Below are positions 26,443 through 34,589 of a stretch of DNA of 64,000 nucleotides, in pieces; the first letter of the stretch is position 1; every line of letters starts with the position of its first letter. Below the pieces are notes generated by a model. It saw only the letters and a program-made list of their open reading frames with translations. It did not search any database and had not been told where the DNA came from. Source of the DNA: Pseudomonadales bacterium. Its GTDB lineage: Bacteria > Pseudomonadota > Gammaproteobacteria > Pseudomonadales > Pseudohongiellaceae. The DNA is taken from NCBI GenBank assembly GCA_024234395.1, contig JACKOH010000001.1:1631001-1695000 (forward strand). The letters run 5' to 3'. A program made the position numbers and the translations under genes.

Positions 26443-27084
26443 TTAACGTGCAAATCTAGCTCGTCTATCAAACCCCAAAATTGCTCTCTTACTTTCTAAT
26501 ACTGTCCCCTTATAACTGTCTGGAAACATCCAGGGTCTCATAAAGTAAACTAACTCTGGATCACCTGAAGGGAAAATAATAATGTTGCCATCTTGTGTTT
26601 GAAATTCACTAACAAAATTTTCACTTTGTAATAAAATCTCTCGCTTTCCATAAAACTCATCAGCGCTTGCAATATAAAATATTGACCTTGTATTTTCGCC
26701 TGACCAAGGCATTGCTGTTACTTTCGATAACCAAAATTCGTAGTAAATGCCGTCTATCCTTTTGTAATATAGCTTGAGAACTTCGTATCCGATACCTCGA
26801 GCTTTAATCCAAAATTTAGTAATTTCGCGATCATCCTCCGTACCGACTATAGGTGGAACCACCCATAGCTGTACGGCCCAGTCATCAATTAATTTACTCT
26901 GAATTCCCTCAGTCCCAATGGAAGTATACGCTGAAATGCCATTCTCAATAATCCACTGAGAAGCCAATTTCATGTTATTCATAAACTTTTCTTGAAGAGC
27001 TTTTTCACCTACAGGAGCTCCATTGACAACCATAGACGTTAGACCTACAAAAATTAAGAGCGAGCATCGTATTAATCGCTTCAT
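26443..27084 (-). CDS. Secreted protein of unknown function, possible immunity protein
   Basis: 213 aa with a Sec signal peptide (MKRLIRCSLLIFVGLTSMVVNGAP). The mature part is rich in aromatic residues (KLYYKRIDGIYYEFWLSK) and I do not recognise a domain. The gene is clearly more AT-rich than its surroundings, suggesting transfer. It starts 1 bp after the stop of the truncated gene 27086-27450, the pattern of a toxin C-terminus with its immunity gene; this role is inference from layout. It ends ~160 bp from the right end of the ISCR copy. Confidence 0.55.
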   Translation of the reverse strand: MKRLIRCSLLIFVGLTSMVVNGAPVGEKALQEKFMNNMKLASQWIIENGISAYTSIGTEGIQSKLIDDWAVQLWVVPPIVGTEDDREITKFWIKARGIGYEVLKLYYKRIDGIYYEFWLSKVTAMPWSGENTRSIFYIASADEFYGKREILLQSENFVSEFQTQDGNIIIFPSGDPELVYFMRPWMFPDSYKGTVLESKRAILGFDRRARFAR

Positions 27085-27085
27085 C

Positions 27086-27450
27086 TTAGTTCCCCCACTT
27101 TAGATACGGAAGAATATCTGCCTTGATATAACCATATACGTCACTTGGACCATAGATATTGAATGTTACATCTAATATGCTACTACCTAAAATGTCGCCA
27201 TATCGATCATACACTCCTCCTAAATGCCCACCATCTGTGCTTACCCATTTTGTATTTAAAATGGGAAAATGAAATATGCTTTGATACCATGGCAATTGCT
27301 GGAACGTAATTCCAGTCATTTCCCAATTTTTGGTTATTTCTTGCAATTTGTTCGGTACATTGCTATTCAAAATACTCCTGTAGATTGTATGTAGATCTTT
27401 ACTATTCATCAACATATGATGCGCATAGTCGGGGTCAGTAAAAAGCATCC
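27086..27450 (-). pseudogene. Truncated gene 3' end, possible toxin C-terminal domain
   Basis: About 120 codons remain open; the 5' side is cut where ISCR sequence begins (27450), with no ribosome-binding site or credible start. The visible part reads FTDPDYAHHMLMNSKDLH... and ends VYGYIKADILPYLKWGN. I do not recognise the domain. The sequence is AT-rich like the neighbouring gene and stops 1 bp before it. Size, missing 5' end and tight coupling to a small downstream gene resemble displaced C-terminal toxin modules of polymorphic toxins, but no catalytic motif proves this. Confidence 0.5.
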
Positions 27451-27917
27451 CATCCACCCCGATGACAAATCCCCTGCAGAACGCAATACCGCCATGACCT
27501 GGGCCCAGCGTCTCAAACGGGTGTTCCGGATCGACATAGAAACCTGCGAGAAGTGCCAGGGGCCGGTGCGCATCATTGCCTGTATTGAAGATCAGGAATT
27601 AATCCGGCGAATACTGGAACATTTGAAAAACAAGGAACCCGATGAGTCCCAGGTTCAATCACCACCCGGGCGGGCACCGCCGCAGATCGGCTTGTTTGAC
27701 GCGACCTAACTCAACAACAATACAACAGGAAGGAAAGACACAACAGTCTGCCAGGAACGGTGGCCGGATGACACTTGGCTGGTCATCGGCCTGAGCATTA
27801 TTTAACCATGAATCTCCCCGCATTCCTTCCGGTTTGCGGATTAAACACAACGGATTCCCAGTGATTTCTGACCGATAATCAGGCTTGACCCCGTCCGACA
27901 TTCACAAGACTGGACAA
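27450..27917 (+). mobile_element. ISCR-like element 3' fragment A
   Basis: Matches 25779-26246 of copy 1 (offset 1671 bp): the last ~86 codons of the transposase, its stop at 27709, the hairpin and the following ~200 bp. The match ends at gactggacaa; beyond it this copy differs from the other three. The 5' end is abrupt and internal to the transposase, so it cannot encode an active enzyme. Confidence 0.9.
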
Positions 27918-27954
27918 CGTTGAACACCCTCGTCATTCTTAGCTAATTCGTGAA

Positions 27955-28503
27955 CTACTGCAAATCTTCATTTATCTCAAGTTCCATACAACTCATTAAT
28001 CTTTCACGTATTAGGTATTCTATTGCTTGCTCAAATTCAAGTGAAACAATTGACAGGATTCGTTCGCTATTCAAATGATCAATAAACGCAAAATTACAGT
28101 CGTCGTAGTTATATTCCCCTCCATCTTTTCTGTTTAAGAATAAAATATATTTCCTTCCTATCCGTGTAGTCGAGAATGACTTTGGTGTGTCTGTATCTAT
28201 TATATCCCCTTCTACAATATCGTCACCCCTTAAGACTTTGATTACCAAATACTTTTGAGGAAGTTGTGACATTTGCTCTTGCCAATTTTTTCTTATTCTT
28301 TCTTCAGATAAACTAGAAATCCCACTAGAAAAATAGTCATAGTATTTTATGAATGAAACAGGCTCACCTATCTTGGCTGCGTACAGTATCACATCCTTAT
28401 TAGCTAAATATTCAATCGGATTATTACCATATGGATCGGGTTCATCGGCGTACACGTTACTTAGAATAGGCATTAACAATAACGTCAAAATGTACTTGGA
28501 CAT
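27955..28503 (-). CDS. Secreted protein of unknown function, possible immunity protein
   Basis: 182 aa, with a Sec signal peptide (MSKYILTLLLMPILSNVYADEPD). The mature part contains RIGRKYILFLNRKDGGEYNY and a C-terminal cysteine; I do not recognise a domain. AT-rich, as the other cargo genes. It begins 14 bp after the stop of the broken DUF4329-like gene, again a small gene directly behind a truncated one. A role as immunity protein is inferred only from this layout. Confidence 0.55.
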   Translation of the reverse strand: MSKYILTLLLMPILSNVYADEPDPYGNNPIEYLANKDVILYAAKIGEPVSFIKYYDYFSSGISSLSEERIRKNWQEQMSQLPQKYLVIKVLRGDDIVEGDIIDTDTPKSFSTTRIGRKYILFLNRKDGGEYNYDDCNFAFIDHLNSERILSIVSLEFEQAIEYLIRERLMSCMELEINEDLQ

Positions 28504-29093
28504 AGCAGTGTCATCCTCTAATTTGCGTATCTTCTAGGAATAGAGCTTCCGGTTATTGCATCAACTATATTAAAGGAAAATGCTCCTCTGTATAATTCAA
28601 AGTCTTCTGGGGAGTGTATTGGTCTTGACGTACCATATATGTCATTAACTGTCGTATTAATATATGTAAGTCGTTCGCCAGATGCGTATATTCTAGTGGC
28701 CTCTTTGTTAAATGCGCTTCGAAAATCCCCACGCATCATCACCACCTGGGTGCGTATGCCAAATTACATCACCACGCCGATATGAACTTGAGTAATCGTA
28801 TATTCCCTCTGCTTCATAAGAGCGAAACCCAGTGCCAACTTGTTTGATACTAAATGTATCTCGTCCAATTACTGCCCAGCCTTCGATACCTATAGCTGTT
28901 AAATATGAAGGCAGGTCAGACCTGTGCAATGCAATAGCTGCTTCATTGTAGGAATTATAGCTACCTCTCCTTAATACAGTAGACAATTGATCTATGTGAA
29001 CGAGAATCTGAGTTCTCTGGAATTCAGAAAAGTCTGTTCCTGAACACCGTTCGGAGCAATCTGGCAATGGCTCGAATTGCGCAAGAATTTTTA

Positions 29094-30185
29094 TTAACCC
29101 GGTGATAAAGAATATCTGATATAATCCATGGATGGAATCGAAAATTGATACAAGAAAATTACCACGAGAGGTTATTGAAGAGAAGCGCCGGATGGTACAT
29201 CGGTTGCGTAAACGCGGACTCACCCGAGCAGAGATAGGAGATGAGCTAGGTGGCGTGCACGCTGATACTGTGGGTCGTTGGCTGAAACTCGATGCAAAGC
29301 ATCTCAAGGTAAACCGGGGCGGTCGAAAAGTTGGAGATGCCAGACGGTTGTCGGCAGACCAGGAACAGATGATTCGATCGATGATAATTGACAAGACGCC
29401 TGATCAGCTGAAGCTCGATTACGTGTTGTGGACGCGCAAAGCCGTTGGTGAATTGGTCTTGACCAAGCTTGGCATTGATCTTCCGATTCGCACTGTAGGC
29501 GATTATCTGAAGCGCTGGGGCATGACACCGCAGAAGCCGGTGAAAAAAGCTTACGAACAAAACCCGAAAGCGGTACAACGGTGGCTGAAAGAAGATTATC
29601 CGGATATCAAGACCATGGCGAAACACGAAAATGCCGAGATTTACTGGGGTGACGAGACTGGCATGCGAAATGATAGCCAGCATGAAAGAGGTTATGCCCC
29701 GAAAGGCAAAACGCCCATGGTTCGGTTGAATGCGAATCGCTCATCGACCAACATGGTTTCTGCAGTCACGAACCAGGGCAAAGTCAGATTTCGTGTGTTT
29801 GATGGTTCAATGAACACAGACATTCTCATCGATTTCTGCAAGCGGTTGATCAAAGCTTCGGGTCGGAAAGTGTATTTGATACTGGATAATCTCCGAGTGC
29901 ATCATGCAAAGGTATTCAAAGCCTGGTTAGCGAAACATGGAGATGAGATTGCCGTGTTCTATCTGCCATCCTACTCGCCCGAGTTAAATCCGGACGAATA
30001 TTTAAACTGTGATGTGAAAGCCGGCGTCCATAGCGGCAAGCCGGCAAGAACAAAAGATCAGCTCAAGAAAAAAGTAAGGTCACATATGCGGATGCTGCAG
30101 AAGAAACCAGCACGTGTGATGAAATACTTTCGCCATGAGAAGATTCGTTATGCCGCATAGCAGATATAGTTAATCGCCGGGTTAA
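29094..30185 (+). mobile_element. IS630-family insertion sequence, complete
   Basis: 1,092 bp flanked by a TA duplication (29092-29093 and 30186-30187). Terminal inverted repeats start TTAACCCGG and match for ~28 bp with a few differences. It contains one transposase gene. Insertion disrupted the DUF4329-like gene, whose reading frame is restored by precise removal. Confidence 0.92.
29132..30160 (+). CDS. IS630-family transposase
   Basis: 342 aa. N-terminal helix-turn-helix (MVHRLRKRGLTRAEIGDELGG) followed by the DDE catalytic domain: WGDETGMRND, LILDNLRVHHAK and the SPELNPDEYLN block give D, D and E. IS630/Tc1-mariner enzymes cut and paste into TA sites, matching the TA duplication seen. 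The gene appears intact and fills the element. It reads opposite to the disrupted gene. Confidence 0.95.
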   Translation: MESKIDTRKLPREVIEEKRRMVHRLRKRGLTRAEIGDELGGVHADTVGRWLKLDAKHLKVNRGGRKVGDARRLSADQEQMIRSMIIDKTPDQLKLDYVLWTRKAVGELVLTKLGIDLPIRTVGDYLKRWGMTPQKPVKKAYEQNPKAVQRWLKEDYPDIKTMAKHENAEIYWGDETGMRNDSQHERGYAPKGKTPMVRLNANRSSTNMVSAVTNQGKVRFRVFDGSMNTDILIDFCKRLIKASGRKVYLILDNLRVHHAKVFKAWLAKHGDEIAVFYLPSYSPELNPDEYLNCDVKAGVHSGKPARTKDQLKKKVRSHMRMLQKKPARVMKYFRHEKIRYAA

Positions 30186-30364
30186 TAAATACCCAGCTAT
30201 ATTTTCATTAACAGTCGACAAACCGGCGTCACCCGAATCAGCCCCAGGTAGAGCAAATTGACCTATCGTATTAATCACCTCTGCCATTAACGCGTTTTCA
30301 AAGAGAGCCTCCATATAAACTTGCCGCATTCCATAAAAGCTAGATATGTCACTTCGATATTCAT

Positions 30365-30928
30365 ACCGGGCCGCCATCACGCCCTCGGGCCGGGGCAAGG
30401 GCAATAACAAACACGCCATCCACCTCGATGACAAATCCCCTGCAGAACGCCATACCGCCATGACCTGGGCCCAGCGTCTCAAACGGGTGTTCCGGATCGA
30501 CATAGAAACCTGCGAGAAGTGCCAGGGGCCGGTGCGCATCATTGCCTGTATTGAAGATCAGGAATTAATCCGGCGAATACTGGAACATTTGAAAAACAAG
30601 GAACCCGATGAGTCCCAGGTTCAATCACCACCCGGGCGGGCACCGCCGCAGATCGGCTTGTTTGACGCGACCTAACTCAACAACAAAACAACAGGAAGGA
30701 AAGACACAACAGTCTGCCAGGAACGGTGGCCGGATGACACTTGGCTGGTCATCGGCCTGAGTATTATTTAGCCATGAATCTCCCCGCATTCCTTCCGGTT
30801 TGCGGATTAAACACAACTGATTCCCAGTGATTTCTGACCGATAATCAGACTTGACCCCGTCCGACATTCACAAGACTGGACAAAGCACCGCTTCGCCCGC
30901 TTCGCAGATACCTTTAATTCTTCCTATA
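30365..30928 (+). mobile_element. ISCR-like element 3' fragment B
   Basis: Matches copy 1 from 25728 (offset 4637 bp): the last ~103 codons of the transposase with its stop at 30675, the hairpin and the tail through ttcctata. The tail carries an extra ccgcttcg unit compared with copy 1. The 5' end is internal and joins directly to the AT-rich effector remnant. Confidence 0.9.
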
Positions 30929-31352
30929 AACCCTATAGGCGCGGAGACTTGTTCGCAAAGCGGAGGAATATGATGGATGAATGGGCAAAGTACGCAACAA
31001 ATCGTCCAGCGTACATTCTATCCAACACACTTCGACAGGATTCCATCTAAATTCGTGATGTTTGTGTAGGGTCCAATGATTGACATTTCCGTAGCCCCGT
31101 CTGTAACTATGAAATGGCAATGCTCCCCCTATGTAGTATTTAATAGCCGAAGATTATTTCGCCTCTGAACCAACAATGCATTCAGTATAGTGCGCTCAAT
31201 ATGCCCCTTTCCCAATGTTATTCGTGCAGCTAGCAACCATTTCAATTTTGCTCAGGCAAATTGGAGATAGGATTTAGTAATTTGGCGACACCTCAGCCAT
31301 CTGTAACATAAGTACCCTAGTAGATTGGCCATTAGTATTAAATTCTCTATCG
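30929..31352. other. AT-rich spacer between ISCR fragment B and the beta-helix gene
   Basis: 424 bp. A minus-strand frame of 68 codons (30914-31120, ending SLRAYRVYRKN) is open but matches nothing that I know and its start lies without a good ribosome-binding site. Composition is like the other cargo, then changes at ~31350 to GC-rich chromosomal-type sequence. Probably remnant DNA; no gene is supported. Confidence 0.4.
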
Positions 31353-32999
31353 ATGAATAAACCTCGGCAAATTACAGATTTTCCCGAACCGGTGCCTTAT
31401 CCGGCCGGCCGGGTCTTTCATGTCTATCCGCATGGTTTTGAGGGGGAGAAGCAGGAACCGTCTTTTGAAGGGCTGTTGTGTGCCTACAATTTCAGCTGTT
31501 CGGGGACCGACTGGTCAACTACCGGCCGTCCCCGGGTACGGCCGGGTGATACGATTCTAGTGCATGGGGGGCTGTACCAGTATAACCGTTATGAATACAC
31601 CACCAGCGACAGAAACAGGCTGATGCCGCTGGCGGGCACTTATTTTCTTACGGCTGACGGGACGGCGGACCGACCCATTGCCATCAAGGCGGCCGGGGAC
31701 GGCGAAGTGATATTCGATGGTGTCGGAAATTACACCCTGTTCAACGTGGAGGCCGCTGACTACAACTACTTCGAAGGCATTACCTTTCGAAATACGGAAA
31801 TAGCTATTCTGGCGGGCACTCAGTTCATCACCGGGTCCAAGGGGCTGACGGTGAAAAATTCCCGGTTTGAAAACGTCGGTGCCGGGGTATTCACCAATTT
31901 CAGCGGCTCCAGCAATTTCTATATCGCGGACAACTGGTTCTACGGTCGCAATAATTCTGAGCGGATGATCGGCTGGTCGGATCCTGAGCTGTGGGCGCGC
32001 TTCGATGGAGTCGATGGGCAGAGTCATCCCCCCGCCATGGATTCTTATGTTGCGGTGAAGGTTTACGGGCCCGGTCATGTGGTTGCCTACAACTACATCG
32101 CCGATTTTCACGATGGCATCAATGTGGAGACTTATGGGAATCCGGACGGCACAGAACCGTCGGGTACCGGCGTTTTCGGGCCTAAATATCCGCCGCGTGA
32201 ATACTGGGACAGGCGTCCGGTCGCAATTGATTTTTATAATAACTACATTACCAACAGCCATGACAATCCCATCGAGATTGACGGCAGCATGCACAACGTA
32301 AGAGTGATGCGCAATATGCTGATCAATCATCCTTCGCATGCCATGTGCAACCAACCGGCAATGGGAGGGCCGATTTACTGGATTCTGAATATCGCCTACA
32401 ACCTGCCCGGCGGATCTACACGCCTGACCACGGGGGCGGCAGGTGTAGTTTTTTATAACAATACGATATTCTCTGAAACCGAGGGATCCCTGCAGAATAC
32501 GCACTGGCGCAACAACCTGATCCTGGGTCAGAATGCTGCCGGACGCCTGTTTGATATCAGCAGCTTCACCAATTACACATCTTCCGACTACAACGGTTTC
32601 TATTCCTTTCCCGGCAAGGAGGGCGTTTTTGCCTGGAATACGCCCCCAGCCGGCGTGATGGCGGACTAACCCGGCCCGGGCAGGACTCCATTCCTCGAAT
32701 CCAGGGAATTCAGTTCATTGGCTCAATACAGCCAGACTACCGGGCAGGACCAACACAGCATCATGGTTGATTACTCGGTGTTTAGAAATGTTCCCCGCCT
32801 GGATGCCGAAGATGTGGCCAGCCTGCAGAATGTTTATGCGGCGGAGGACTTTGATTTCCGATTGGTTCCCGGCTCGGCGCCAGTGGATCGGGGAGTGCTG
32901 TTGCCAAACGTAAATGACGACTTTAGTGGTTCAGCACCGGATCTGGGGGCATTGGAATCCGGCCGGAATCCACCTCATTACGGGCCGCGTGCTGATTGA
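31353..32999 (+). pseudogene. Right-handed beta-helix protein, split by an in-frame TAA and probably 5'-truncated
   Basis: A single frame of 548 codons interrupted once, by TAA at 32667-32669 (codon 439). The parts before and after are in the same frame and continuous: ...PPAGVMAD, stop, PGPGRTPFLESREF...LGALESGRNPPHYGPRAD. Beta-helix repeats are visible (FEGITFRNTEIAILAG, VKNSRFENVGAGVF, AYNYIADFHDGINVE, DFYNNYITNSHDNPIEIDG), as in secreted polysaccharide-binding or lyase-like proteins. Relatives have a signal peptide; here the frame opens with MNKPRQITDFPEPVPYP without one, right where composition changes, so the 5' end was probably lost. Substrate unknown. Confidence 0.7.
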
Positions 33000-33078
33000 C
33001 AGGGTTACTGTGCGCCAAGGTCTGGTAGTGATTTCGACAGGCAGAAGTTGTAGAAACTGCGAATCGAATGAAGGTTCC

Positions 33079-34176
33079 CTAGTCCGCCCGGGGGCTGGAC
33101 AGTGCCCGGCGACGGTATTCCGATGGCGTTTCTTGCATCAGTTCGCGAAAGGCGACATTAAAGGGAGTCGCCGATTGATACCCCACTGTTAAGGCAATTT
33201 TAAGGATCGGCATATCGATGTTGGCCGGGTCCGCCAACAGCTCAAAGGCGTCATCAATTCGGTAACGATGCAGCATTGCGCTGAAATTGCGAAGTCCCAG
33301 CGAACTGCGGATAAATTGTCGCAGGCGGTACTCGGGAAGGTTCAGTGTGGCAGCCAGACCGGCAATTGTCAGCCCGCTTTCCCGATGCAGCCTGGGCTCA
33401 CAGAACCGCTTCTCGAAATCGTCGATAGTCAACTCCCTGAGCCTGACAGGCTCAGGGCCTACTGCGACCCCGGTAAGCTGGGTCGCCGGCTTGCCTGGTG
33501 TGAACCTGTCAATCCTGATAGTGACCAGCAATACGCCGGTTAGTACTGCGGTGATGGTGGAGACAGTCAACAGCTTAGCCTGGTCCAGATCGATAACTCC
33601 GTTTGCTACCAGCAGGTTCTCTATAACCAGCACCACAAATACCATCAGCCCCTGCAGAGAAACTGATAGCCAACGCAGCAGACGGTGCTCCTGAACCAGA
33701 TCATCACTCCAGCCTTTCAGCGTCCAGAATAGCGCCAGGCTGACAAAGAACAGCTGCATTACATCCATTCCGATTCGCAGTGAATTCGGAATCGGCAGAT
33801 TGAACCCGCCTTCCGGCAGCAACACGATGGCTTCCAGGACAATTTGGAAACAGAACAGCACAGTCAATCCTGGCGGAAAACGGCGTCCCTCCTGAAAAAC
33901 GTGAAAACAGTAGACCATAAATAGTCCGGGAACCGCCTGCACTGCTGGATGTACCAGCAGTCGCAATGGCCAGGGGGAGATGTCAATCCGGAATAATGGA
34001 TCAACGTGTGTTCGCCCCATGCCTTCGAAAAGATAAAGTATGCCGAACAGGGCGCCCAGGGCGAAAGTCCGGCCAGCTGGCTTGTCCGGGCTCGCTTTCA
34101 GATATCCTAGACCGAGCAGCAGCGCGGACAGAATGGCGGTCAGCTCCATTGCGTAGAGCAGTACTGAGTTGTACAA
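33079..34176 (-). CDS. Membrane-anchored AraC-family regulator
   Basis: 365 aa. The first ~225 residues hold about seven hydrophobic segments; the last ~100 are an AraC helix-turn-helix pair (LTIAGLAATLNLPEYRLRQFI and MPILKIALTVGYQSATPFNVAFRELMQETPSEYRRR). Such regulators sense signals at the membrane and act on nearby genes. The start is uncertain: TTG at 34176 gives the full first helix, ATG at 34149 is an alternative. A LacI-type operator-like palindrome lies ~30 bp upstream. Its position next to the beta-helix gene suggests control of polysaccharide use, which is only inference. Confidence 0.8.
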   Translation of the reverse strand: MYNSVLLYAMELTAILSALLLGLGYLKASPDKPAGRTFALGALFGILYLFEGMGRTHVDPLFRIDISPWPLRLLVHPAVQAVPGLFMVYCFHVFQEGRRFPPGLTVLFCFQIVLEAIVLLPEGGFNLPIPNSLRIGMDVMQLFFVSLALFWTLKGWSDDLVQEHRLLRWLSVSLQGLMVFVVLVIENLLVANGVIDLDQAKLLTVSTITAVLTGVLLVTIRIDRFTPGKPATQLTGVAVGPEPVRLRELTIDDFEKRFCEPRLHRESGLTIAGLAATLNLPEYRLRQFIRSSLGLRNFSAMLHRYRIDDAFELLADPANIDMPILKIALTVGYQSATPFNVAFRELMQETPSEYRRRALSSPRAD

Positions 34177-34202
34177 GGGAGGATTCCAGTTTTTTATTTT
34201 AA

Positions 34203-34216
34203 TGTGAGCGCTAACC
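34203..34216. promoter_or_regulatory. LacI-family operator-like palindrome
   Basis: tgtgagcgctaacc fits the LacI-family half-site pattern around a central CG (TGWNANCGNTNWCA) at 13 of 14 positions. It lies ~27 bp upstream of the AraC gene start. No LacI-family gene is in the window. The remaining 34217-34589 holds nothing that I can support. Confidence 0.3.
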
Positions 34217-34589
34217 GCAAATTCTGTGTACCAGGATCCCCGGGACGAGCAAAGTTACCTGGAAGAGCGATCCGCGAAGACGCTGTTACAGTAAGCGGGA
34301 AAACTTAACAGCTGCTTAAAGAATCTGCCAACCTTTTAAGGCGTTATCCGCTACAATCCAAGCCCACTGATTTCCTTGACTTGCCTTGACAGACCGACGC
34401 ACGCCAGCGTCAAGTCGACTGGCCAGTGAATTCACCTGAAACCCGGGATAGTTTCAAATTCACGCAGAGGTTCCAATAATTGTGATTTAGGCAAAGAAAT
34501 TAAGAGCTTGGTAAGTAAGTTTTTACGATACGGTTACGATATACTTTCAACAAGTCGGGCCTAACGATATCAACACTGTCAGACCTCAA

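Larger units (their letters stand above)
28518..30364 (-). pseudogene. Broken DUF4329/JAMM-like effector module, interrupted by IS630 and a frameshift
   Basis: Three pieces of one gene. Removing the IS630 element (29094-30185) with one TA copy joins NENIAGYL to KILAQFEPLPDCS in frame. A second lesion is a +1 in the G-run at 28727-28730: losing one base joins ...HTHPGGDDAW to DFRSAFNKEATRIYASG, and the frame then runs to the stop at 28518. The restored product has ENALMAEVINTIGQFALPG near its start and a domain ending in RGDVIWHTHPGGDD, the HTHP signature of DUF4329/JAMM-type metal-dependent domains found at the C-termini of polymorphic toxins. The 5' end is cut by ISCR fragment B at 30365. 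Domain assignment is moderate. Confidence 0.65.

Noticed and set aside
30914..31120. 68-codon minus-strand frame after ISCR fragment B
   Set aside because: No family resemblance, poor start context and a location in remnant DNA; not reported as a gene.
32667..32669. Recoding of the TAA in the beta-helix gene
   Set aside because: TAA is not used for selenocysteine or pyrrolysine and there is no slippery site; a nonsense mutation or sequencing error is simpler.
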